Shown piece by piece: positions 22,216 through 32,453 of a stretch of DNA of 64,000 bases (position 1 is its first letter; each line of letters opens with the position of its first letter). The translations under genes were made by a program, and so were the position numbers. Source of the stretch: Acanthosepion esculentum. Taxonomy: Eukaryota > Mollusca > Cephalopoda > Sepiida > Sepiidae. Under the pieces are notes generated by a model. That model did not search any database, had not been told where the DNA came from, and saw only the letters and a list, made by a program, of their open reading frames with translations. The stretch covers positions 65,798,642-65,862,641 of the forward strand of contig OZ038488.1 in NCBI GenBank assembly GCA_964036315.1, read 5' to 3'.

Positions 22216-22860
22216 TCAAAAATCAATCCTTAGATAGCCACCAAATTCTGTAGTAGATTTTATTTTTTTATAGTAAGGTTCACTCTTTACAAGAACATGG
22301 TAGAGGGTTACATGAAGAAGCAGTTTATAATGGATAGGAGGGAAGAGATAACAGTTAACCTTAGACTTGAACCTGTTAAGATTGTAGTGATTAGAGAAAG
22401 ATCCTCTTGAGAATTGGTTCCACAGTGCAGTGGTTTGTGAGCAGAAGCTGTTCAAGTGAAACTGACCTCTCACCAATGGAATACAGATGAAATGTGGATG
22501 GTTTATGATAATATAAGTGGCATGGCATGTTCTAGCCATGAAGGTTAGACCTAGCAGAACCAAGGAATATAGTTTGTCCAAGCAATTTTCATGGTATTAG
22601 CAATAGAGGTTCACCACATCCCGCATGTGAGAGAGAGGTTGGAGGATAGAAAATAATTTGTCACCCAAAAGGACTCAGAGACGCTATGAACAAGAACCAT
22701 GAGAAACCAATCTTAAAATGTCACATGAAATAGTAAATAGCTTCAATTCCAAGCTAATTTCTTTTTGGTTGAGATTTCCACTTATTACACAAAGTCACAA
22801 ACTACTTACAGCTCTGGCATTCCAAAGAGATCTTGAACCAAACTAAGCAAAATGTTTGTA
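22216..22860 (-). pseudogene. LINE 3' region, decayed
   Basis: Minus-strand frames carry HFICIPLVRGQFHLNSF, TALWNQFSRGSFSNHYNL and NRFKSKVNCYL, typical of the end of a LINE reverse transcriptase (TAxLWNSLPxxxFPxxYNLxxFKxxVN). Upstream, near 22840-22810, RSLWNARAVSS-like sequence agrees. Frameshifts and stops are present. Confidence 0.65.
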
Positions 22861-22943
22861 AATAACTTAATATACTATATTACTTGAGAGATAGGTAAAT
22901 TCAGAAACTACATGAATAGGTCATTTATATTTGGATAAATGTA

Positions 22944-23641
22944 AGGTGTGACAATTCACGGAATGACTGCAGTCTGACATTTGAGTAATGAGTCAGGCAA
23001 ACATTTGCATGCAAGCTGATGATTCATTTGTTGCCAAGCAGTAGAGGAAGTTGTATGTGTTCATGTTATACTGTTGGTGGAAAACTAGCCAGAAGAGTTA
23101 TTGTGTGAAGATCAGTAAAAGTGTAAGTGAAATGTTAGCCCTATTAAAACTTGCTTGCTGTGAACATTCTATGAAGAAATAAAATTTTTTGGTGTAGCAC
23201 AGGCTGTACAAGGAAGAACAAAAAGACATATACAATGATGCAGCCAAAGACAAAGAATAGATGCAAATGTGAGTGTGAATCTTAGTGCATTCAGATCAAA
23301 CATTAAGTGTGTGACTGACTAGCAAAACTGTGTAGCAGAGGATTTGGAAATGAGAAAAAAAATGATGTGTTAGGAGTTTGCATGTTCCCAATTATTCACC
23401 AAATTTAGCCCCTTGTGATTTGGACAACGATTTGCTGATGCAAATGACATCCAGCAAAAAGCAACTACATTACTGAAAGGTATTCCAGCAAACGTATTCT
23501 AAGAATGTTTCCAGCAATGGCTGCATTGTTTCATGAAGTATATAGATTCACAAAAGGAGTACCTTGAAGTTGACAGCAGCCAGTAGTGACCAGATAAGCA
23601 AACTTTGCTCTCACAGGGCCATTCCAGGAATTGTCACAGCT
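22944..23641 (+). mobile_element. Mariner relic with inverted ends
   Basis: The left end AGGTGTGACAATTCACGGAA and the right end (inverted) AGCTGTGACAATTCCTGGAA form terminal inverted repeats. Near 23390-23590 the plus strand encodes mariner transposase C-terminal sequence: NLAPCDF-like remnants, then ECFQQWLHCFMKYIDSQ and KEYLEVD (canonical FQQWxxRWxKCIxxxGEYFEGD), with frameshifts. Confidence 0.75.
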
Positions 23642-24612
23642 CATAGAATTATATATTATAGAATTTTATGCTAAAATAACTTTTCATAAAAATATCCAGT
23701 AATTTTTCAAGAATTGCATAACATTGTATTTGGTAAAGAAATTGATTTTCAAAAAAGCTGAATTATATAAATAATTGTCCTATTCTGTCACTAACAAACC
23801 ATTTTTTCTGGATTTCCTATTCACAATATATAGAATGAATGATAAAATTTGTTAAAACAAATTTATATAAAAATTATGAAATTTTTTATTCCTTTACTAC
23901 CAGAAATAGTTTGTTAGTACAGCAAATGCCTAAAGCTAAACAGATTATAATAGAATATCAGTAAAACCACTGGTAAATAATTAGAAATGTATCAAACCAT
24001 GCTTAATATATACTATATTGAAGCCAGTGCTAAAGTATGAATGAGGCTACCTTTTTCTCTTATTCTACATATTTCAATGTTAAATATGCATAATTTTGAG
24101 AACATTTTGGACTTCAAATGTTTGCCATGAAATGAAAATGAGGACAGAATTAACGTACCGGAGAGAGAGGAGGATAGTCAGATAACACTGAACCTGTTGA
24201 CAAGGATCATAGATTTAATTCAAATGGCTGCCTACTTAGCATTTAGCTACATTTTTTTTTATACTACTGAAAACTATTTCTAGTAAAATTTACATATGAA
24301 ATATTATTTGCAATACGCAGACAAATGGTATTGGTTTCTCTTTGCACTTACATTTATCATAAAGGCTTTACTGTCTGCTTTTCACTAATACACATATACT
24401 AGTACTCCTCCACTTAAGTGAAACTACATATTCAATTACAAATTCAACTCATTAAACCAGTATCTACTTTTGTTAAGCTCATGTCTGACAGATTTTACAC
24501 AAGATCAATCAATGATTAGAACAACAGTTTTGTTTTGGCAAATGTCTAAAATTCTTTGCCAGAATTATTCTTTCAAAAAATGTATTCCCAGATGTATTTC
24601 TTTTATCTCAAC

Positions 24613-24685
24613 CTCTGTCCCATAATAGTTGTTATGTTTTCTACACATTTCCTACACTAGATGTAATAACTATTATGGGACAGAG
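24613..24685. repeat. Inverted repeat / hairpin
   Basis: CTCTGTCCCATAATAGTTGTTA (22 bases, 24613-24634) is repeated inverted at 24664-24685 with one mismatch and a 29-base loop. Confidence 0.8.
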
Positions 24686-24914
24686 ATAGTATAACAGAGT
24701 GGTAAATGCTATTTATAACTTAATTTTGTCACCTTGGAAACCTAATCCATAAAATAACTAAGATATAAAAGATTATGGAAATTCCAAATAAAACTATTCA
24801 ATCAACAATAGTTGCAAGTAGTTTTATTAATATTTCAATATATATTCACATCATACCCAGAACATTTTCATTTGCTAACTTCTGGTTAGGTAGAAATATT
24901 CTAAAATTTCTTGA

Positions 24915-25015
24915 AAGGAAATATCTTTTTTACTATTATTAAAATAATCTTATTTTATTATCATAAAATAATCCTATTTTATTAATTATTATAAAATAAT
25001 CTCATTTTATTACTA
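24915..25015. repeat. Degenerate tandem repeat, AT-rich
   Basis: Three diverged copies of a TAAAATAATC..ATTTTATTA unit, each nearly palindromic. Confidence 0.6.
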
Positions 25016-25879
25016 GTTTTAGTCCATCTCATTGTTAGTTTTTCATCCGTTATGTTTTGCATACCTCTCTGTGTAGCAGTAGTCATAGTACAGTTGTCAG
25101 TGTCCTGAATAGCAACCAGGTTTGCTAGGCATAGCCACCATATGTTCGTTAGTTGTTCTCTATTCATAATTGTCTATCTAATTTGCATAAAATATTACAT
25201 TGTCAAAACCCACTCTTCATTATCACTAAAACTTTATTACTAATTTTACTCTATTATTGTTGCTTACAAACTTCAACCATGAGAGAAAACAACATGAAAT
25301 CAGAAATAAATTAACTTTCTAAATATTCTTTTCCACACATTTGAATCACTTCTTTGTGACTGATTTTATTAACAAGTTTCAGATGATCCATTCTATGGCC
25401 TTCCATATTCCATAACATTGTTTTCAAGCAAAAGCATCAATTTTAAAGTTGAGAAAATTTATCCCTTATGAACTTCCACCAGGCATCAACATTGGTCAGT
25501 GAAACTCTTTCTCTTCATGTCTGATAGAAAATTGTCTTTTATCAACAAGACAGCTACTGGCAATGAAAAATGGATTATGGGAATCCAAAATAAAGCAAAT
25601 TGTCTTTAAATCCAGGACATCTTTCAATCTCCCAAGCTACTGGGAAAAAAAGTATGTGTTTCATAAGATTCAAACAAGTACAATTCTTTATTCTGAATTG
25701 TTGACCATCAGGACAATGGTATAGTTGGCTCATTTGAATGACACAAAAGAGAATAAAAAAGCTTTTTACTTGGCAACGTAAATGACCAATGATTTTGTTG
25801 CCTGCCAACACCTATCATCATGTTCTAAATGTGATATAGTAAATGATCATCAATTTGTGATAAGAAGTTCTTCTACATG

Positions 25880-26075
25880 AGACATACTCTCAAAACCTAC
25901 CGTCTTCAAACTTAGCACTTGTTTTGTTTCATGGTCACCACTTCCAACAAGATACGGAAACATTTGGTGAAGAATTCATTGGATCAAAACGAGAATCCTT
26001 CTTTAATGATGGAATACACAATTTAGCTGAAGGAGTAGTGAAATACAATAGAAAACAAGAAAAAATATTTTGATC
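25880..26075 (+). pseudogene. Possible mariner-type transposase C-terminal remnant
   Basis: The plus-strand frame reads ...HHFQQDTETFGEEFIGSK, RESFFNDGIHNLAEGVVKY and NRKQEKIF before a stop. The spacing ESFFNDGIHxL...KY...K.F resembles the C-terminus of Tc1/mariner transposases (xxFxDGIxKLxERWxKCIxxxGxYF). No inverted ends were found. Confidence 0.4.
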
Positions 26076-26814
26076 ACTGAATAATGAGTATGTTAATATG
26101 CATAAAAAATAATGACACAAGCATTTGGCTTAAACCTACTATTTCATCCCAGAATGTCAAAGTACCTAAATTCCTACAATCTGAAGGCTGAATATTTTTT
26201 CTGATTAAATTCTTCACGTTCCTTCCTGGTCTTTTGAACAAGAGCAGAGGATTAGGATTGGGTTTTGGGTCCCTTCTAAAGTCTACCTTTGCTCTATACT
26301 CCTAATGCTTATCTTTTTCTACACTAAAATAACTTCACACAGTAACCATCTACCTTGAGTAGCTCTTGGGCCTTGTATTGGGTGAACATTAATAAAAAAA
26401 AAAAAAGAAAAGCATTATGATAAATGAAGATACTACTAAAAAAAATAATGTATTAAATAATAAAAATGCTTCATCTAAGAAACTCAGATGAGTACTAATA
26501 TATATAAAAAAATGTTTCTTCACTATAGTAAACAAATAGGTAGATTAGAATACACTATCCAGACCAACTGTGTCTTAATCCCCTTCAGAGTATACCCCTT
26601 GGAACATCACATACTTATCTAAAGGCATCCCTTCTACTTTGCAAAGTAATCTGCAAAATACTCTTTTGATCACAATCAGCCGCCTCGTGTTCTCTTTCTT
26701 CTCATCTACAATCTGAAATCTCCTCCCTTTCAACAGCAATTTGAGCTTGAAGACACAAAGTTAAACCTGAACTGCAATACGGTATAACATAAATAATCGC
26801 ACACACAGTTGACC

Positions 26815-26910
26815 AATGTCCTCACCTTTGTTGTTTCTATTACATTCCAGCCATTTTACAAGTGCAATTAAAAAAAACTTGCAGAAGAGTGGAGGACACC
26901 TCCAGCATTC
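26815..26910 (-). mobile_element. SINE tail fragment (hammerhead-like family)
   Basis: The minus strand reads CCTGAAGAATGCTGGAGG ... AATGGCTGGAATGTAATAG ... AACAAAGGTGAGGACATTGG, a diverged copy of the tail at 9.44, 11.45 and 59.2 kb. Confidence 0.5.
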
Positions 26911-28099
26911 TTCAGGGTTTTTTTTTTACTTTCACATGTCCATAAACACTTAAGAATTGAATTTTAAATATTACTTGAGCCTCATCATTTAAGCACTTGA
27001 AAATGGCACCACTCAGGACAATAACTCAAAAGAAACTATGAAGGCTGTATCCGAAAAGTGATCCCATTTTATTATTATAAAAAAAGATAAAATTAAGTTA
27101 GATTTACTTTTAATCATTTTTATTTTATTGTAATTACATTGCTATTACATATTTCAAATTTTATCATACAAGCACACAAAAAGCTGCCTTGAATAGCTTG
27201 ATTGAATGAAATGTATTTTTTTAGTACCTCTGTGGTGAACACATATCAGTAAAGATGCAAAAGAGGCTATGAGTTGCATGCAGGCATATCTGTTGAAGAT
27301 AGCCATATCCAGGTTTCTCCACTAGCAGTGGAACAGTTTGCCATATCTAGATACAGGCCTCTCTGCAAATTGTCCAAATCTAGGTTTTTGTCAAATGTCT
27401 TGCAGCAATAAAAGAGACAGGAAATCCAGCAGATTTGATTTGCAATTGTCGGAGATTTGGTGTCTTCTGAAGACATTCCCCTGGAGCATTTTGTTACAGA
27501 AGTTATGTACTGCCCGCCATGCTGTGATTTTTGAGGTAGTGGCCTCAATCATCATTATTCAGGGATTTTTTTTTTGGGGGGGGGGTATTCGTCTCTCTCC
27601 CTTTGCTGGTTCCCCCTTATTGTTAAGAGAACAATCTGCTACATATTAAGAGCTTCCCCCCACCCTACAACCTCAACACACACTTGCTTTATTTTTCTAA
27701 CTCATACAAATATATAGAGTTGCAGTTTAAATTTATTTATAGCTTCATCTGTGGAATATTTAAAACCATTTTTTTTATCATTAATGATCACATATAAACA
27801 AATGCTAAAAGCATAATTATTATTAGAGATTAACCACTTATGAGTTTGTCTTCTTTTTTTTCTTTAATTTATATAAAATGTTCAAGTGTTTTCTTTTATA
27901 TTTACTTATATAAATATTTTTTTCCATTAATTCTTCTAAAGAAATTTGCCAGATGCCAATATCATTAGAATAAAACAGAAATATCAGATTGATATAACAT
28001 TTGAAATTTGAGATAAAGAGTTACACTTGGATAACTATTGATTTCTATAGTGCTTTTTTGATTGGAAATTTTACATTACAAAATATGGATACAAAAAAG

Positions 28100-29383
28100 G
28101 GGATCTTGTCAAGATCAGCAACCCCAACATTTCCATGTCAAGAATAGCAAACCTTTAATAAAATAGGTTCTATTTATTAAAACAATGTTGGAACTATAAA
28201 TAAACTTGTTTATTGAAAAATGAACAATTAAAATAACACATTATTCACTTTTTCATGAATAAATGGCTACATATTGTATGGTGATTGCATTACAGAATGC
28301 CAAATAACCTGTTAACTGTACTTCGTTCAATCAACATGAATTGATTTAAATAACTTGGGAGAAAATTGCATCTACAACCATGTATGCTCTTAATATTAGC
28401 CATATGCTTTACCCAGTATGATTCTATATGTTGTGTGTGAATACCTGTCTGTGGGTCAATGAAGTACAAAGATTGGTTGACAGTTCTGTGCTGGTAGTTT
28501 GGCTTATAGGCTATATCTCTGTGTAAGCTTGTCATTCATCATTGCGAAGACTTGATCTATGTCTCACCGCTTTTTCAATTATTGGTAGGAGTGTCATTTA
28601 GATTCTGTGCTAGACTATTTCCATAAACCCAATTGCTGGTGATATATTAGTATCTACCAAGCCAAAAACCCAGACTTGACACTTAGGGGCTCTTCCTCAA
28701 TGGTGTTTTAGTTTGTGTGAAAAGCATGATTCATCGATTTGAACTCTTATCCCAGGTCCACCAAGTTTTATAGGATTAAGCTCAAAATGTCTCATGCACA
28801 CCTCTCTGAAAAAGTTGTAAAAATCCACTATTGTCTGGCGAGATATATTTACAATATGATAAGTTTCCTGTTCCCGCATTTCATTACACCAACAATATAT
28901 GGTATGAATTCACTGCTGTCATTTCACTTTTAATTTAGCAAAAAATGAGTCTTTTGTTATTGTTGCATTTCATTTGTACTATGAACAGTCTTTCATTTAG
29001 CACTTCCACACATAACTGTCCAGAGAGGCATTGCACTTTATCCAATTCATAAATGTATTGCATGATTCATATTTTAATTCCTGTTGAATAAGTGATTTAT
29101 TCTTCATCCAGTCAATCACTGGTAAGCTAACCTCATCAGGTGATGGCTCCACAAGCTCTATGAATATAGATTTATCCATCTTGAAGGTCCCTGGATATCA
29201 GAATTAATAAATTAAAACCAGTATATAAAAACAACTATTGAACCATAAAGTTACTTGTACCAAAATGTTCATGTCTAGAACAGCAAACCTGATTATTCTC
29301 ATGTAAAGAATAACGAACCCAATCATCTTGTCAAGAATAGCAAACCCTCCTGTTAATGGGTTTGCTAATCTTGACAAGATCCC
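28100..29383 (-). mobile_element. Merlin DNA transposon with inverted repeats and target duplication
   Basis: The left end GGGATCTTGTCAAGATCAGC and the right end (inverted) GGGATCTTGTCAAGATTAGC are terminal inverted repeats. The right end also contains extra copies of CTTGTCAAGAATAGCAAAC. The 8-bp sequence CAAAAAAG lies at 28092-28099 and again at 29383-29390, the target duplication length known for Merlin elements. An ISXO2-like transposase relic fills the inside. The exact terminal base is uncertain by one. Confidence 0.85.
28290..29179 (-). pseudogene. Merlin / ISXO2-like transposase, decayed
   Basis: It starts at an ATG (29177-29179) and shows, in order: a Cys-rich N-terminal part ending DSYVWKC; a segment with several in-frame stops; ISRQTIVDFYNFFREVC; LGGPGIRVQIDES with the first catalytic Asp; QVWVFGLVDTN and TLLPIIEKAV; RNDE-stop-QAY where the second catalytic Asp lies; QHRTVNQSLYF, DPQTGIHTQHIESYW with the catalytic Glu; and LPSYLNQFM. 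This is the DDE order of IS1595/ISXO2-type transposases used by Merlin elements, which cut and paste DNA. At least five stops and one frameshift (between 28697 and 28535) make it inactive. Confidence 0.88.
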
Positions 29384-29678
29384 AAAAAAGAAATGAAGCT
29401 AAAATATTTAACTCTGTCTCAAAGTCCAAGAGAGTGAAAACGCAAAGAATCTTCCAAAAGAACATTGTAAAACTGTAAAAATAGTTGGTCTGTGACTTAA
29501 GATCAAAAAACTCAAAGACAATTGAATTTTTTTGTTAAAATAAAATTTGCCAAAATCAAAATGGTCAGCCAGTTAATTCATCTTTTTTAGAAATGAATGA
29601 GTAACAAAAGTGTACATAAAGTAGATCACAGTTTTAAAATGGTTGTTATCACTCAAAACATTGCTAATACTTCAGCTG

Positions 29679-29682
<4 letters not shown>

Positions 29683-29756
<74 letters not shown>

Positions 29757-29765
29757 ATGTATGTC
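29683..29765. repeat. (TA)n(TATG)n microsatellite
   Basis: Long TA run ending in TATG units. Confidence 0.95.
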
Positions 29766-30364
29766 ATAGACATAAATGAGTACTTGTAATAAGTGTACAT
29801 AAAACGTAGATTACATTTTTTTTTAAGTAGTGTCATTGTCTATGACTTCAATCCCCACCTATTTCTCCAGAATTGTGGCTAAGTTTTCATAGTTACTTTA
29901 GTCAGTATAACAATGAATTGTTTCATCCTTATAATCTGTATTTAGACAAGTGGCTCTTCTTACGTTGCTTTAATACATAATGCATTTTTCACAGACAAGC
30001 CATTGTAGACCTTGACATGTAAATAACTGCTGAATATTCTGCATTGTATGATTTCATGTCAATTAAGGCAAAGATTTAGAACATCAGATGTAAACCCAAA
30101 ATCAAAGTAAAAGTTAGAATCATTAATTTCCTTTCATATCTCTTCTTCCAAATTTAACTGCAATACAAAATTTTCCTTGTACTGCTATACGAAAAAAAGC
30201 ACCGGGAAGCACAGAGATGAAAGGGAGCTGAGAAGTGGCCTTAGTTCTTTTAATTAGCTTGTTTATGATTAAAGACAGTAAAAAAGAAAGTGAGCAGTGA
30301 TGATATGTAGTTTATAACAACTAGATTTGGAAAGAATTGAAATAAGAGCATTATAAGGTCAACC

Positions 30365-30570
30365 TTGTTTGAACTCGGCTATCATTTTAAGCTAGAGAGT
30401 TCAGTCTACTCTACTGTTTAACCCATAGGTTGAGAGAGAAGAGTTGGATCCTTGCCTTTCTCAAAGACAATAGTACAAAAGTGAATGGAACGGATGAGAC
30501 AAGAATTTGAACTCAGTTCGCCAAATCCACTTACAGAGCCAATAAGCATGACATTAACCACACAACCTAA
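30365..30570 (-). mobile_element. tRNA-type SINE copy, diverged
   Basis: It shares TTTAACCCATAGG, AAGTGAATGGAACGGATGAG, GAATTTGAACTCAGTTC and CATTAACCACACAACC with the minus-strand SINEs of the 38.0/44.3 kb family. No 5S head. Confidence 0.5.
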
Positions 30571-30639
30571 ATAGATATTACTGACATTAAAATATAAAAT
30601 TCAACTTGATAAGGGAAAAAAAAACAAACAAAAGGTCAA

Positions 30640-32262
30640 AAAGAAAAAGGAAAAAAAAGAAAAGAGAAAAAGGAAAAAAAAGAAAAGAGAAAAAGGAAAA
30701 AAAAGAAAAGAGAAAAAGGAAAAAAAAGAAAAGAGAAAAAGGAAAAAAAAGAAAAGAGAAAAAGGAAAAAAAAGAAAAGAGAAAAAGGAAAAAAAAGAAA
30801 AGAGAAAAAGGAAAAAAAAGAAAAGAGAAAAAGGAAAAAAAAGAAAAGAGAAAAAGGAAAAAAAAGAAAAGAGAAAAAGGAAAAAAAAGAAAAGAGAAAA
30901 AGGAAAAAAAAGAAAAGAGAAAAAGGAAAAAAAAGAAAAGAGAAAAAGGAAAAAAAAGAAAAGAGAAAAAGGGAAGAAACAAGACAGAGAGAGAAAAAGG
31001 GAAGAAACAAGACAGAGAGAGAAAAAGGGAAGAAACAAGACAGAGAGAGAAAAAGGGAAGAAACAAGACAGAGAGAGAAAAAGGGAAGAAACAAGACAGA
31101 GAGAGAAAAAGGGAAGAAACAAGACAGAGAGAGAAAAAGGGAAGAAACAAGACAGAGAGAGAAAAAGGGAAGAAACAAGACAGAGAGAGAAAAAGGGAAG
31201 AAACAAGACAGAGAGAGAAAAAGGGAAGAAACAAGACAGAGAGAGAAAAAGGGAAGAAACAAGACAGAGAGAGAAAAAGGGAAGAAACAAGACAGAGAGA
31301 GAAAAAGGGAAGAAACAAGACAGAGAGAGAAAAAGGGAAGAAACAAGACAGAGAGAGAAAAAGGGAAGAAACAAGACAGAGAGAGAAAAAGGGAAGAAAC
31401 AAGACAGAGAGAGAAAAAGGGAAGAAACAAGACAGAGAGAGAAAAAGGGAAGAAACAAGACAGAGAGAGAAAAAGGGAAGAAACAAGACAGAGAGAGAAA
31501 AAGGGAAGAAACAAGACAGAGAGAGAAAAAGGGAAGAAACAAGACAGAGAGAGAAAAAGGGAAGAAACAAGACAGAGAGAGAAAAAGGGAAGAAACAAGA
31601 CAGAGAGAGAAAAAGGGAAGAAACAAGACAGAGAGAGAAAAAGGGAAGAAACAAGACAGAGAGAGAAAAAGGGAAGAAACAAGACAGAGAGAGAAAAAGG
31701 GAAGAAACAAGACAGAGAGAGAAAAAGGGAAGAAACAAGACAGAGAGAGAAAAAGGGAAGAAACAAGACAAAGAGAGAAAAAGGGAAGAAACAAGACAAA
31801 GAGAGAAAAAGGGAAGAAACAAGACAAAGAGAGAAAAAGGGAAGAAACAAGACAAAGAGAGAAAAAGGGAAGAAACAAGACAAAGAGAGAAAAAGGGAAG
31901 AAACAAGACAAAGAGAGAAAAAGGGAAGAAACAAGACAAAGAGAGAAAAAGGGAAGAAACAAGACAAAGAGAGAAAAAGGGAAGAAACAAGACAAAGAGA
32001 GAAAAAGGGAAGAAACAAGACAAACAGAGAAAAAGGGAAGAAACAAGACAAAGAGAGAAAAAGGGAAGAAACAAGACAAACAGAGAAAAAGGGAAGAAAC
32101 AAGACAAAGAGAGAAAAAGGGAAGAAACAAGACAAAGAGAAAAAAAGAGAAGGAAAGAGACAAAGAGAAAAAAAGGGAAGGAAAGAGACAAAGAGAAAAA
32201 AAGGGAAGGAAAGAGACAAAGAGAAAAAAAGGGAAGGAAAGAGACAAAGTGGGAAAAAGGAA
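30640..32262. repeat. Purine-rich minisatellite: 23-bp then 28-bp units
   Basis: About 14 copies of a 23-bp A/G unit (30640-30966) change into about 42 copies of a 28-bp unit (GAAAAAGGGAAGAAAC plus AAGACAGAGAGA), then a few GGAAAGAGACAAAGAGAAAA variants (32140-32262). The 28-bp units are GACAGAG type to about 31770 and GACAAAG type after that, with scattered GACAAACAG. The plus strand has almost no T, so no stop codon occurs in any plus frame. Because 28 is not a multiple of 3, every frame encodes the same 28-residue Lys/Arg/Glu peptide in rotation. The long frames here are artefacts. Confidence 0.97.
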
Positions 32263-32377
32263 AAAAATAGAAAGAGAAGAAGAGATGAGAAAAGAAGAAG
32301 AAGAAAAAATAAAGAAAAACAAAAAAAAAAAATCAATAAACTACAAGATAAACAAAACTAAAACAATTCCAACTTAC

Positions 32378-32453
32378 ACAGTTTCTCGAAAATACTTTTC
32401 AGCCTCTTCCCAGGATACAAGTGAAGATGTAAGGTCTTTCTTGAGATAATGTG
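32378..32453 (-). CDS. ASPSCR1: ASPSCR1 exon (YLKKDLTSSL...), last firm exon
   Basis: Acceptor TTTGTTTAAACAG, donor GTAAGT (32372-32377 on the minus strand). 76 nt; takes one base from the previous exon and ends in phase 2. Encodes HYLKKDLTSSLVSWEEAEKY and FRET, corresponding to the helical segment after the UBX domain. The purine minisatellite begins only about 110 bases downstream in the intron. Confidence 0.85.

Noticed and set aside
25939..26018. Apparent minus-strand exon (acceptor CTACTCCTTCAG)
   Set aside because: Wrong phase for the ASPSCR1 model, and the opposite strand reads as a mariner-type transposase C-terminus, which explains the open frame.
27267..27548. 93-residue minus-strand frame with ETWIWLSSTDMPACNS
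   Set aside because: Looks like sense sequence in places but I recognise no family, and there are no supporting splice sites; probably part of an unclassified repeat.
30587..32336. Several open frames of 530-570 residues on both strands
   Set aside because: They are produced entirely by the 23/28-bp purine minisatellite, which lacks stop codons in all frames; the peptides are pure low-complexity repeats.
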